A stretch of DNA of 64,000 bases. Origin: Variovorax paradoxus (GTDB taxonomy: Bacteria; Pseudomonadota; Gammaproteobacteria; Burkholderiales; Burkholderiaceae_C). The notes under the pieces are model-generated. The model made no database searches. It was not told the origin of the DNA and saw only the letters and a list, made by a program, of their open reading frames with translations. The position numbers and the translations under genes were made by a program. Positions 18,637-27,936 of the stretch are shown piece after piece (within the stretch, counting starts at the first letter, position 1; each line of letters starts with the position of its first letter). Location: assembly GCF_030811855.1 (NCBI RefSeq), contig NZ_JAUSRN010000003.1, forward strand, positions 62,001-126,000, in the 5' to 3' direction.

Positions 18637-19695
18637 ATGACCTTGCAAATCGGCACCCACACGCTGAAGAACCGGCTGTTCGTCGCGCCCATGGCCGGCG
18701 TGACGGACCGGCCCTTCCGCATGCTGTGCCGCGAGCTCGGCGCGGGCTACGCGGTCAGCGAGATGGTGACCTCGCGCAAGGAACTGTGGAACACGCTCAA
18801 GACATCGCGCCGCGCCAATCATGATGGCGAGCCCGGCCCCATCGCGGTGCAAATTGCCGGCACCGATGCGGCCATGATGGCCGAGGCCACGGTCTACAAC
18901 ATAGAGCGCGGCGCGCAGATCATCGACATCAACATGGGTTGCCCGGCCAAGAAGGTCTGCAACAAGTGGGCCGGCTCCGCGCTGATGCGCGACGAGCCTC
19001 TGGCACTCGAGATCGTGCGCGCCGTGGTCGATGCGGCCCAGCCCTTCAACGTGCCGGTCACGCTCAAGATGCGCACCGGCTGGAGCGAAGAGCACCGCAA
19101 CGCGGTGAAGCTCGCGCGCGATTTCGAATCGGCGGGCGTGCAGATGCTCACCGTGCACGGGCGCACGCGCGAGCAGGGCTACAAGGGCAATGCTGAGTAC
19201 AACACCATTGCCGCCGTGAAGGCCGCAGTGCGCGTGCCCGTGGTGGCCAATGGCGACATCCGCTCGCCCGAGAAGGCGCGCGACGTGCTCGCGGCCACTG
19301 GCGCCGACGCGGTGATGATCGGCCGCGCAGCGCAGGGCCGGCCCTGGATCTTTCGCGAAATCGCGCATTTCCTGGATACCGGCACGCACCTTGCACCGCC
19401 CCTGGTCGCCGAAGTTCGCCGCCTGCTGCTCGACCACCTCGTGGAGCACTACGCGCTCTACGGCGAGTTCAGCGGCGTGCGCACGGCGCGCAAGCACATT
19501 GGCTGGTATGTGCGTACGCTGCCGGATGGCGAAGCCTTCCGCGCTCAGATGAACGCCATCGAAGACTCGGCCGCGCAACTGCGTGCGGTCAGCGATTATT
19601 TCGACGGGTTGGCGGACCGCATGGACCGCATGCCCGTACACCAGGCGGCCGAAGAGCTGTCAGGTGAAGAGGAGGCGGCCTGCGCCGCTGATTGA
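18637..19695 (+). CDS. dusB: tRNA-dihydrouridine synthase B
   Basis: The FMN enzyme reduces specific uridines in tRNA D-loops. The 352-residue sequence shows the FMN barrel start NRLFVAPMAGVTDRPFR, the catalytic Cys in NMGCPAKKVCNKWAGSALM, MRTGW, VHGRTREQGY and IGRAAQGRPWIF. The ATG at 18637 begins at MTLQIGTHTLKN, as in the family; the extra 39 upstream residues lack conservation features. It is followed 23 bases later by fis, the classical dusB-fis operon. Confidence 0.96.
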   Translation: MTLQIGTHTLKNRLFVAPMAGVTDRPFRMLCRELGAGYAVSEMVTSRKELWNTLKTSRRANHDGEPGPIAVQIAGTDAAMMAEATVYNIERGAQIIDINMGCPAKKVCNKWAGSALMRDEPLALEIVRAVVDAAQPFNVPVTLKMRTGWSEEHRNAVKLARDFESAGVQMLTVHGRTREQGYKGNAEYNTIAAVKAAVRVPVVANGDIRSPEKARDVLAATGADAVMIGRAAQGRPWIFREIAHFLDTGTHLAPPLVAEVRRLLLDHLVEHYALYGEFSGVRTARKHIGWYVRTLPDGEAFRAQMNAIEDSAAQLRAVSDYFDGLADRMDRMPVHQAAEELSGEEEAACAAD

Positions 19696-19718
19696 GAGAG
19701 AAGAAGAGAAGAAAAAGC

Positions 19719-19955
19719 ATGAGCAAGAAACACATCGAGGACTGCGTTCGCACCAGTCTGGACAGCTACTTTCGCGATTTGCGCGGCACCGAGCCCGACG
19801 GCATGTACGAGATGCTCGTGCGGGTGGTCGAGAAGCCTCTGCTCGACGTCGTGATGACGCGTGCCGAGGGCAACCAGTCGAAGGCTGCGCAATGGTTGGG
19901 CCTGAATCGCAACACGCTTCGCAAGAAGCTGGTTGAACACAAACTTTTGAAATAA
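19719..19955 (+). CDS. fis: Fis nucleoid protein
   Basis: The 78-residue protein is shorter than the 98-residue enteric Fis but keeps the DNA-binding core: [21 protein letters not shown] and the helix-turn-helix [16 protein letters not shown]. Fis bends DNA and regulates rRNA, growth-rate and recombination functions as a dimer. Purine-rich GAAGAAAAAG precedes the ATG. It sits between dusB and purH. Confidence 0.95.
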   Translation: MSKKHIEDCVRTSLDSYFRDLRGTEPDGMYEMLVRVVEKPLLDVVMTRAEGNQSKAAQWLGLNRNTLRKKLVEHKLLK

Positions 19956-19971
19956 CTCCACGGCATATTCC

Positions 19972-21579
19972 ATGGCCCAGACCGCACTCATCTCCGTCTC
20001 CGACAAAACCGGCATCCTCGAATTCGCGCAAGCGCTGCATGGCCTTGGCATCAAGCTGCTGTCCACCGGCGGCACCGCCAAGCTGCTGGCCGACGCCGGC
20101 CTGCCCGTGACCGAAGTGGCCGACCACACCGGTTTTCCTGAAATGCTCGACGGCCGCGTGAAGACGCTGCATCCCAAGATCCATGGCGGCCTGCTCGCGC
20201 GGCGCGACCTGCCGGCGCACGTTGCGGCCATCAAGGAACACGGCATCGACACCATCGACCTGCTTGTGGTCAATCTTTACCCGTTCGAAGCCACAGTGGC
20301 CAAGGCCGGTTGCACGCTCGAGGACGCCATCGAGAACATCGACATCGGCGGCCCGGCCATGGTGCGCAGCGCGGCCAAGAACTGGAAGGACGTGGGCGTG
20401 CTGACCGACGCCTCGCAGTACCCCCTGGCATTGGCGGAGCTCCAGGCCGGCGGCAAGCTCAGCGACAAGACCAAGTTCGCTTTCTCCGTGGCTGCGTTCA
20501 ACCGCATTGCCGACTACGACGGCGCCATCAGCGACTACCTCTCGGCCATCGACTTCGACGCCAGCATCGGCCAGCCTGCGCCTACGCGTTCGCTGTTCCC
20601 GGCGCAAAGCAACGGCCGCTTCGTGAAGGTGCAAGATTTGCGCTATGGCGAGAACCCGCATCAGCAGGCCGCGTTCTATCGCGACCTGTATCCGGCGCCC
20701 GGCTCACTCGTGTCCGCAAAGCAGCTGCAGGGCAAGGAACTCAGCTACAACAACATCGCCGATGCCGACGCCGCATGGGAATGCGTGAAGAGCTTCGACG
20801 TGCCGGCCTGCGTGATCGTGAAGCATGCCAACCCCTGCGGCGTGGCTGTTGGCAAGGATGCGGCCGAAGCCTACGGCAAGGCCTTCAAGACCGATCCGAC
20901 CTCGGCCTTCGGCGGCATCATCGCCTTCAATCGTCCGGTTGACGGCGAAACCGCGCAGGCCATTGCCAAGCAGTTCGTCGAAGTGCTGATGGCACCGGGC
21001 TACACGCCTGAGGCGCTGGAGGTGTTCCAGGCGACCAAGGCCAAGCTCAACGTGCGCGTGCTCGAGATCGCATTGCCCAAAGGCGGTGCCACTGATTGGG
21101 ACAACGGCCGCAACGCGATCGACGTGAAGCGCGTCGGCTCGGGCCTCCTGATGCAGACCGCCGACAACCACGAGCTTTCGGCCAGCGACCTCAAGGTGGT
21201 GAGCAAGAAGCAACCCACGCCCGAGCAGCTGCAAGACCTGCTGTTCGCATGGAAGGTTGCAAAGTACGTGAAGAGCAACGCCATCGTGTTCTGCGCCGGG
21301 GGCATGACCATGGGCGTGGGCGCGGGCCAGATGAGCCGCCTCGATTCAGCGCGCATCGCGAGCATCAAGGCCGAGCATGCGGGCCTGTCGCTGAAAGGCA
21401 CCGCGGTGGCCAGCGATGCCTTCTTCCCGTTCCGCGACGGACTCGACGTGGTGGTCGATGCCGGCGCGAGCTGCGTCATTCAGCCGGGTGGCTCGATGCG
21501 CGACCAGGAAGTGATCGACGCCGCCGACGAGCGCGGCGTGGTCATGGTGCTGTCGGGCGTGCGCCACTTCCGCCACTGA
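19972..21579 (+). CDS. purH: PurH, AICAR formyltransferase / IMP cyclohydrolase
   Basis: The bifunctional 535-residue enzyme makes the last two steps of IMP synthesis. Residues 1-195 form the MGS-like cyclohydrolase domain ([43 protein letters not shown]) and the remainder the transformylase domain ([45 protein letters not shown]). It follows fis by 16 bases and may be in the same transcript. Confidence 0.97.
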   Translation: MAQTALISVSDKTGILEFAQALHGLGIKLLSTGGTAKLLADAGLPVTEVADHTGFPEMLDGRVKTLHPKIHGGLLARRDLPAHVAAIKEHGIDTIDLLVVNLYPFEATVAKAGCTLEDAIENIDIGGPAMVRSAAKNWKDVGVLTDASQYPLALAELQAGGKLSDKTKFAFSVAAFNRIADYDGAISDYLSAIDFDASIGQPAPTRSLFPAQSNGRFVKVQDLRYGENPHQQAAFYRDLYPAPGSLVSAKQLQGKELSYNNIADADAAWECVKSFDVPACVIVKHANPCGVAVGKDAAEAYGKAFKTDPTSAFGGIIAFNRPVDGETAQAIAKQFVEVLMAPGYTPEALEVFQATKAKLNVRVLEIALPKGGATDWDNGRNAIDVKRVGSGLLMQTADNHELSASDLKVVSKKQPTPEQLQDLLFAWKVAKYVKSNAIVFCAGGMTMGVGAGQMSRLDSARIASIKAEHAGLSLKGTAVASDAFFPFRDGLDVVVDAGASCVIQPGGSMRDQEVIDAADERGVVMVLSGVRHFRH

Positions 21580-21603
21580 CACTCGCGCCCGCAGGCGATC
21601 GGA

Positions 21604-22902
21604 TCAACGAGGCTGCGAGGCCTTGAAGATCTGCCTTGCGGCTTCGATGGTGGCGGCGATGTCTTCATCGCTGTGCGCGGCGCTCACGAAGCCTGCTTCG
21701 TAAAGCGCCGGCGCGATGTACACGCCGCGGTCCAGCAGGCCGTGGAACAGCGCGTTGAATTTCGCGTTGTCTGTGGTCATCACCGTGGCGTAGTTCTGCG
21801 GCAATTCGTTCATCAGGAAGAAGCCGAGCATGCCGCCCTCGCTATCGGCGTTGAAGGGCTGGCCTTCGGCCGCGGCGGCAGCCTTGAGGCCTTCGACCAA
21901 CGACTGCGTTTTCTTCGACAGCGCTTCATAGAAGCCGGGCTTGGCGATTTCCTTCAGCGTTGCCAAACCGCAGGCCGTGGCCACCGGGTTGCCCGAAAGC
22001 GTACCGGCCTGGTAGACCGGCCCGAGCGGCGCGAGCTGTTCCATGATGGCGCGCGGGCCGCCGAAGGCCGCGAGCGGCATACCGCCGCCGATGACCTTGC
22101 CGAGCACCGTGAGGTCGGGCGTGATGCCCAGCACGCCTTGCGCGCCGTGCAGGCCGACCCTAAAGCCAGTCATCACTTCGTCGAACACCAGCAGTGCGCC
22201 ATGCTGCGTACAAAGGTCGCGGCAGCGTTTGGCGAATTCGGGCGTCGCGCGCACGAAGTTCATGTTGCCGGCAATCGCCTCGATCATCAGGCAGGCGATG
22301 TCGTTGCCGTGCAGCGCAAAGGCCTCCTCGAGCTGCGCGATGTTGTTGTACTCGAGCACCAGCGTGTGCTGCGTGACCTCGGGCGGCACGCCGGCCGAGG
22401 TGGGATGGCCGAAGGTGGCGAGGCCGGAGCCCGCCTTCACCAGCAGCGCATCGGCGTGGCCGTGGTAGCAGCCTTCGAACTTGATGATGTGCTTGCGGCC
22501 AGTGGCTCCGCGTGCGAGGCGCAGCGCGCTCATGGCGGCTTCGGTGCCCGAGCTCACCAGCCGCACCATCTCCATCGACGGCACAAGGGCGAGGATGGCT
22601 TCCGCCAGTTCGATCTCGCGCTCGGTCGGTGCGCCGTACGAAAAGCCTTCCAGCACGGCCTTCTGCACCGCCTCGACCACGGCCGGATGGCCGTGGCCCA
22701 GAATCATGGGCCCCCAGGAGCCGATGTAGTCGATGTAGCGCTTGTCGTTGGCGTCCCAGAAGTAGGCGCCCTCGGCACGGCGGATGAAGCGCGGCGTGCC
22801 GCCCACGGCCTTGAAGGCGCGAACCGGTGAATTGACGCCGCCGGGAATGACGGCGCGGGCGCGCTCGAAAAGAATGTCGTTTTGATCAGCGTTTGGCATC
22901 AA
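21604..22902 (-). CDS. hemL: Glutamate-1-semialdehyde 2,1-aminomutase
   Basis: HemL converts glutamate-1-semialdehyde to 5-aminolevulinate in the C5 heme pathway. The 432-residue class III aminotransferase-fold protein shows [55 protein letters not shown] and the PLP lysine in GKVIGGGMP. Its start overlaps the thiD stop by four bases (ATGA), coupling heme and thiamine genes. Confidence 0.97.
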   Translation of the reverse strand: MMPNADQNDILFERARAVIPGGVNSPVRAFKAVGGTPRFIRRAEGAYFWDANDKRYIDYIGSWGPMILGHGHPAVVEAVQKAVLEGFSYGAPTEREIELAEAILALVPSMEMVRLVSSGTEAAMSALRLARGATGRKHIIKFEGCYHGHADALLVKAGSGLATFGHPTSAGVPPEVTQHTLVLEYNNIAQLEEAFALHGNDIACLMIEAIAGNMNFVRATPEFAKRCRDLCTQHGALLVFDEVMTGFRVGLHGAQGVLGITPDLTVLGKVIGGGMPLAAFGGPRAIMEQLAPLGPVYQAGTLSGNPVATACGLATLKEIAKPGFYEALSKKTQSLVEGLKAAAAAEGQPFNADSEGGMLGFFLMNELPQNYATVMTTDNAKFNALFHGLLDRGVYIAPALYEAGFVSAAHSDEDIAATIEAARQIFKASQPR

Positions 22903-23864
22903 TGTCTGGTGTCGTGAGGGGGCAGGGCAAAGTCGGGGGGAGCGCCGGGGTCTTCATCGTCGTCTTCTTCGTCTTCCGGCTCGGCCCAGAACAGGCGGTC
23001 CGGAAGCACGTGGCCCATGCCGGGCCGAAAGCCCGCGTCCAGGCAGCGGTCCATGTACGCCAGGGCCTCGGTGGTGGCTGCCACCAGGTCGGTGCCGCTT
23101 GCCAGCAGGGCGGCCAGCGCGGCTGACAAAGTGTCGCCAGCGCCAGCAAAGACGGCCTCGAGTCGCTCGTATTTTTCGTTGGCAAGCACTGACTGCGGTG
23201 ATGCCAGCACGTTGTCGATGAACTGGTCGGGCAGCACCATGCCGGTCACCAGCGTGTAGGGCACGCCGAACTCGCCGGCAGCCTTGGCGATGTCCCGCGC
23301 ACCGGGCGGACGCTCGCCGCTCCAGTCGGGAAGCAGCCATCGCCAGAGGGTGCTGTGGTTTCCAACCAACACTGTGGTCTGGGGCAAAAGTAACTCTCGA
23401 AAAGCGTCGAGATAGGGCTCGATCAGGTTCTCGTCCCACCACGAGAGATTGGGCATGTACGCCACCAGCGGCACCTCCGGATAGTCGGAGGCGGTCTCGG
23501 CGATGGTGCTCAGGGCGTCGGGGCTGCCGACGAAACCCACCTTGATGAGCTGGACTTCCACGTCTTCGAGGATGGCGCGCGCCTGCTCGGCAATGGCTTC
23601 CTCGTCGAAGGCGAAATGGTCGAATATCTCGGCCGTGTCGCGTGCGTAGGCGCCCGTGACCACTGGCAGCATGTGTGCGCCCACCGACGCCATGGCCAGC
23701 GCATCGGCCCCCAGGCCGCCCGCGCCGCTGGGATCGCTGGCATTGAATACCAGCACGCAGGGCGGATTCAGGTCCCGTTCGGCCACTTCTTCGGCCTCCG
23801 GCGGAGGGTCGTTAAGATTGCCCGGTTTGCGGGTGTTGTCTGCGGAATGTAAGTAAATGGTCAT
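22899..23864 (-). CDS. thiD: Hydroxymethylpyrimidine/phosphomethylpyrimidine kinase
   Basis: ThiD phosphorylates HMP and HMP-P for thiamine synthesis. The 321-residue sequence has the ribokinase-like start [28 protein letters not shown], the substrate loop [11 protein letters not shown] and the anion-hole motif [16 protein letters not shown]. It is longer than the usual 260-280 residues because of about 30 N-terminal residues and a strongly acidic C-terminal tail ([13 protein letters not shown]). It is divergent from the rubredoxin gene. An ATG closer to the fold is not evident, so the 23864 start is kept. Confidence 0.87.
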   Translation of the reverse strand: MTIYLHSADNTRKPGNLNDPPPEAEEVAERDLNPPCVLVFNASDPSGAGGLGADALAMASVGAHMLPVVTGAYARDTAEIFDHFAFDEEAIAEQARAILEDVEVQLIKVGFVGSPDALSTIAETASDYPEVPLVAYMPNLSWWDENLIEPYLDAFRELLLPQTTVLVGNHSTLWRWLLPDWSGERPPGARDIAKAAGEFGVPYTLVTGMVLPDQFIDNVLASPQSVLANEKYERLEAVFAGAGDTLSAALAALLASGTDLVAATTEALAYMDRCLDAGFRPGMGHVLPDRLFWAEPEDEEDDDEDPGAPPDFALPPHDTRH

Positions 23865-23975
23865 ACGCGGGCCGAAATCGCCTCAATGGTGGCATAGGCG
23901 CGACGTTTACCGCCCGCCAGTGAGATACGCATAGATACACTCGTTGCATTTAATGAACAAGGACTTTAAGCTCCG

Positions 23976-24146
23976 ATGAATACGAAAACTTGGATGTGCC
24001 TGATTTGTGGGTGGATCTATGACGAAGCGGTGGGTGTACCGGAAGACGGGATTGCGGCAGGCACGGCCTGGGCCGATGTCCCGATGAACTGGACCTGTCC
24101 TGAGTGCGGTGCACGCAAGGAAGACTTCGAAATGGTTGAAATCTGA
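23976..24146 (+). CDS. Rubredoxin
   Basis: A 56-residue iron protein with two CxxC knuckles, [12 protein letters not shown] and [13 protein letters not shown], spaced as in rubredoxins and with the conserved GxxPEDGIxxGTxWxDVP core between them. It carries single electrons to a cytoplasmic oxidase or reductase; the partner is not visible here. It lies between thiD and the pilG operon, an arrangement common in Betaproteobacteria. The ATG at 23976 gives the full fold. Confidence 0.95.
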   Translation: MNTKTWMCLICGWIYDEAVGVPEDGIAAGTAWADVPMNWTCPECGARKEDFEMVEI

Positions 24147-24227
24147 AGCATGGCATAGGGCTACGCGATCTGCGCCGATGTACGGTGCGGCGGGCATCCA
24201 AGTCTCATCTCAGCAGGAGTGTGTGCA

Positions 24228-24626
24228 ATGGGGCCGAATGGATCAGGTTACAAGGTGCTTGTCATCGATGACAGCAATACGATCCGGCGCAGTGCCGAAA
24301 TATTTCTGAAGCAAGGCGGACACGAGGTTCTTCTTGCGGAGGACGGCTTCGACGCGCTCTCGAAGGTCAACGACCACAAGCCGCACCTCATTTTCTGCGA
24401 CATCCTCATGCCGCGCCTGGATGGCTACCAGACCTGCGCCATCATCAAGCGCAACGCTCAGTTCGCCAACGTTCCGGTGGTGATGCTTTCCTCGAAAGAC
24501 GGCGTCTTCGACAAGGCCCGCGGCCGCATGGTCGGATCGCAAGACTACCTGACCAAACCTTTCACCAAAGACCAGCTGCTGCAGGCCGTGCAGCAGTTTG
24601 GCATCGTTCAACAGGAAGTGCAGTAA
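24228..24626 (+). CDS. pilG: PilG-type response regulator for twitching motility
   Basis: A single-domain receiver of 132 residues with the acidic pocket (VLVIDDS), the phosphoacceptor Asp in FCDILMPRLDG, the switch Ser in VVMLSSKDG and Lys in LTKPF. PilG receives phosphate from the ChpA kinase and promotes type IV pilus extension. AGGAG 8 bases upstream selects the ATG at 24228 over the GTG at 24219. Its TAA overlaps the pilH ATG. Confidence 0.93.
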   Translation: MGPNGSGYKVLVIDDSNTIRRSAEIFLKQGGHEVLLAEDGFDALSKVNDHKPHLIFCDILMPRLDGYQTCAIIKRNAQFANVPVVMLSSKDGVFDKARGRMVGSQDYLTKPFTKDQLLQAVQQFGIVQQEVQ

Positions 24627-24991
24627 TGCCCATTCGAAAAATCCTCGTCGTCGACGACTCCAAGACGGAACTGATGTTCCTGTCCGACCTGCTCCAGAAG
24701 AACGGCTTTGCCGTCAAGACCGCCGAAAACGCCGAAGACGCCATGCGCCGTCTCGAAGAGGATCAGCCCGACCTGATCCTCATGGACGTCGTCATGCCCG
24801 GCCAGAACGGCTTCCAGCTCACGCGCGCCATTGCCCGCGACCCGCAGTACGCCGCCATCCCGATCATCCTGTGCACCAGCAAGAACCAGGAAACCGATCG
24901 CGTCTGGGGCATGCGACAGGGCGCCCGCGACTACATCGTGAAGCCGGTCAACACGGCCGAGCTGATGTCCAAGATCAGCGCGCTGGCCTGA
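24626..24991 (+). CDS. pilH: PilH-type response regulator for twitching motility
   Basis: A CheY-like receiver of 121 residues: VVDDSKTE, phosphoacceptor Asp in LILMDVVMPGQNG, switch Thr in ILCTSKN and Lys in IVKPVN. In the Pil-Chp system PilH acts as phosphate sink or retraction regulator. It overlaps pilG by one base (TAATG) and precedes pilI by 19 bases. Confidence 0.93.
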   Translation: MPIRKILVVDDSKTELMFLSDLLQKNGFAVKTAENAEDAMRRLEEDQPDLILMDVVMPGQNGFQLTRAIARDPQYAAIPIILCTSKNQETDRVWGMRQGARDYIVKPVNTAELMSKISALA

Positions 24992-25010
24992 ACGGAAGAC
25001 AGCCGAGTCC

Positions 25011-25544
25011 ATGGCGAATCGCGACGCTCTTCGAGCCTTCCAGTCCCGGCTTGCAAGCCGCCTGCAGGCTGCCCGCACGACCGGCGTTGCCGCCACGTGG
25101 CTCGCGGTAGAGGCGGGCGAGGGCAAGTACCTCTTTCCACTGGGCCATGCGGGCGAAATCTTCCCCTGGACGCCGCCCCAGCCTGTGCCCTACACGGAAC
25201 CCTGGTTCCTCGGCGTTGCCAACCTGCGCGGCGGCCTTTACGGCGTGGTGCAGCTGTCGGCATTCGCCTCGGGCAAGTCCGATGGCCTCGCGGCCACCGA
25301 GGCGGCCCGCATGCAATCGCGGCTCGTTGCGTTCAACGAGCTGCTCGAAGTCAACTGCGCTTTGCTGGTCGACCGACTGGCGGGGTTGCGAGGGGCCGAG
25401 GCCTTCACGGCCGCGGAACCTCCGGGCGCAGAAGCACCTGCCTGGCTTGGGCATCTTTACACCGATGCGGCGGGTGAGCGCTGGCAGGAAATCAACCTGC
25501 AGGCACTCTCGCAGCAACCCCAGTTTTTGAGTATTGGCGCCTAG
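25011..25544 (+). CDS. pilI: PilI, CheW-like coupling protein
   Basis: The 177-residue adaptor has the CheW fold: VEAGEGKYLFPLGHAGEIFPW, then PWFLGVANLRGGLYGVVQLSAF, the conserved region that bridges receptor and kinase. It would couple PilJ to ChpA at the cell pole. The operon position pilG-pilH-pilI-pilJ-chpA is standard. Confidence 0.92.
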   Translation: MANRDALRAFQSRLASRLQAARTTGVAATWLAVEAGEGKYLFPLGHAGEIFPWTPPQPVPYTEPWFLGVANLRGGLYGVVQLSAFASGKSDGLAATEAARMQSRLVAFNELLEVNCALLVDRLAGLRGAEAFTAAEPPGAEAPAWLGHLYTDAAGERWQEINLQALSQQPQFLSIGA

Positions 25545-25586
25545 TGCATCCGCACAGCCACAAGACAACCACCTGAAGGACCGACC

Positions 25587-27908
25587 GTGAGCTCGATCGC
25601 TGACAAGTTCAAGAAATTACTGCCCGCGAACAGTGGCAACGACAACGCCCGTGTCGATGGCTCCGGTTCCACCATATCGCTCGACGATGTCGACACGGTG
25701 CAGGTGCCGGACGAGAAGACCGTTCGCCTGGCCCGAAAACAAGGCCACACGCCCGACGCGCCACCGCCCACCGGCTTTGCCGACGGCGCCACGCTGATCG
25801 GCGAGGCCGCCAACGAGGCCGACGCCGCATCGGCCGAAGCCCAGGCGCAGGCCCCCGCGGGGCGAGGGGGCTCCAGCCCCGCGCGCCAGCAGCGAATCCT
25901 GGCGATCATGCTGGCGGTCGTGGTGCTGCTGCTGTTGCTGGTGGCCGGCTCCGCGATTCTTCGCGCCGAGCGCCTCGCGCAGCAAGTGGCCGCCACCGGC
26001 CAGTCGCTGATGCAGTCGCAGCGGCTTGCAAAGTCGATCTCGCAGGCTCTCGTCGGCAGCGCGCCCGCGTTCGTCGAAGTGAAGGACAGCGCCGACGACC
26101 TCTCGCGCCGCGTGCAAGGCCTCACCAACGGCGACGATGCCCTGCGCCTCGAACGTGTGGGCAACCAGTACGACGAGGACATGGCCAAGATCAATCCGCT
26201 GGTCGCCCGTGCCGATGCCAGCGCCAAGGCCGTGCTGGCCCAGCGCCAGATCCTGACCCAGGTGGGTGCCGCCTTGCGCGACATCAACCAGCAGTCGTCC
26301 GCGCTGCTCGAAATGACGGAAACCGTGGCATCTCTCAAGATGCAGCAGAACGCCACGCTGCCTGAAATCTCGGCCGCCGGCCAGCTCGTGATGCTGACCC
26401 AGCGCATCGGCAAGTCGACCAACGAATTCTTCACTGTCGAAGGCGTGAACCCCGACGCCGTGTTCCTGCTCGGCAAGGACTTGAACACCTTCCAGGAAAC
26501 TACGCGCGGCCTGCTCGACGGCAATGCGCAGCAGCGTTTCCCCGGCTCGAAGGACCCGCAAACGCGCCAGCAGCTCGAAGCCATTCTCAAGACCTACGAG
26601 CAGATGCGGACGCAGGCTTCCGCCATTCTGGGCAACCTTCAGGGCCTGGTGGCTGCGCGCGAAGCGCAGGCTTCCATCTTGACCGACAGCGAGCCCCTGC
26701 GTAAGTCGCTCGGCGAGCTGCAAGACAAGCTGTCCGCCCGCACTGGCCTGGGCGCCGGAACGATCGTGATGCTGTTCGTGCTCTCGCTGGCCGCCCTGGC
26801 ACTTGCCGGCGCCATCGGTTTCGTGCAGGTGCGCGAAGGCCGTGAACGCGCAGCCGTCGCCGAACGCGAACGTCTTGCGGCCGAGCAGGCCAGCGATGAG
26901 GCCGGCCGCGTCAACAACGCCAACCAGGCCGCCATTCTTCGGCTGATGAACGAACTGCAGACAGTGGCCGAAGGCGACCTGACGCAGGAAGCCACCGTGA
27001 CCGAGGACATCACCGGCGCCATTGCCGACTCGGTGAACTACACGGTGGAAGAACTGCGTTTGCTGGTGGGCAACGTGCAGAACACGGCAACCCGCGTGGC
27101 GCAGACGACGTCGCAGGTGGAAAGCACCTCGACCGAACTGCTGGCCGCTTCGACCGAACAGCTGCGCGAAATTCGCGAAACCGGCCAGTCGGTGCTGACC
27201 ATGGCCGAGCGAATCAACGGCGTGTCCACGCAAGCGCAAGAGTCCGCCACGGTGGCGCGCCAGTCGCTGCAAGCTGCGTCCTCGGGTCTGCAGGCCGTGC
27301 AGAACGCCATCGGCGGTATGAACTCCATCCGCGACCAGATCCAGGAAACCTCCAAGCGCATCAAGCGCCTGGGCGAATCCTCGCAGGAGATCGGTGAAAT
27401 CACCGAACTGATCTCGGACATTACCGAACAGACCAACGTGCTGGCACTGAACGCCGCCATCCAGGCCGCATCGGCCGGTGAAGCCGGTCGCGGCTTCTCG
27501 GTGGTGGCGGAAGAAGTGCAGCGGCTGGCTGAACGTTCCGCAGACGCCACGCGCCAGATCTCGGCGCTGGTGAAGGCCATTCAGACCGACACGCAGGATG
27601 CCGTGGGCGCCATGGAGCGCTCCACGCAGGGTGTGGTCGAAGGGGCCAAGCTGTCCGACAATGCAGGTACCGCCCTGACCGAGATCGACCGCGTGTCGCG
27701 CCGCCTTGCGGACCTCATCGAGCAGATCTCGCAGTCCGCGTCCCGCGAAGCCGATTCGGCCAACGTGGTGGCTGCCAACATCCAGCACATTTTTGCGGTG
27801 ACCGAGCAGACCGGTGAAGGTACCCGTACCACGGCCCAGCAGGTGCGTGAGCTTTCGCAGATGGCGGAAGAACTGCGCCGCTCGGTCGCCCGATTCAAGA
27901 TTGCCTGA
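25587..27908 (+). CDS. pilJ: PilJ, methyl-accepting chemoreceptor of the Pil-Chp system
   Basis: The 773-residue receptor has an unusually long charged cytoplasmic N-terminus of about 95 residues, a membrane helix at about 105-125 (LAIMLAVVVLLLLLVAGSAI), a periplasmic PilJ ligand module (about 130-385), a second helix (about 388-412) and a long cytoplasmic coiled coil. The signalling hairpin tip is around residues 610-640 (EQTNVLALNAAIQAASAGEAGRGFSVVAEEV, conserved in all chemoreceptors, here given as two adjoining parts: TNVLALNAAIQAAS and GEAGRGFSVVAEEV). It senses pilus engagement or surface contact. Confidence 0.94.
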   Translation: MSSIADKFKKLLPANSGNDNARVDGSGSTISLDDVDTVQVPDEKTVRLARKQGHTPDAPPPTGFADGATLIGEAANEADAASAEAQAQAPAGRGGSSPARQQRILAIMLAVVVLLLLLVAGSAILRAERLAQQVAATGQSLMQSQRLAKSISQALVGSAPAFVEVKDSADDLSRRVQGLTNGDDALRLERVGNQYDEDMAKINPLVARADASAKAVLAQRQILTQVGAALRDINQQSSALLEMTETVASLKMQQNATLPEISAAGQLVMLTQRIGKSTNEFFTVEGVNPDAVFLLGKDLNTFQETTRGLLDGNAQQRFPGSKDPQTRQQLEAILKTYEQMRTQASAILGNLQGLVAAREAQASILTDSEPLRKSLGELQDKLSARTGLGAGTIVMLFVLSLAALALAGAIGFVQVREGRERAAVAERERLAAEQASDEAGRVNNANQAAILRLMNELQTVAEGDLTQEATVTEDITGAIADSVNYTVEELRLLVGNVQNTATRVAQTTSQVESTSTELLAASTEQLREIRETGQSVLTMAERINGVSTQAQESATVARQSLQAASSGLQAVQNAIGGMNSIRDQIQETSKRIKRLGESSQEIGEITELISDITEQTNVLALNAAIQAASAGEAGRGFSVVAEEVQRLAERSADATRQISALVKAIQTDTQDAVGAMERSTQGVVEGAKLSDNAGTALTEIDRVSRRLADLIEQISQSASREADSANVVAANIQHIFAVTEQTGEGTRTTAQQVRELSQMAEELRRSVARFKIA

Positions 27909-27936
27909 CAAAAGTTAAGAACGGCGAGCATCCAAC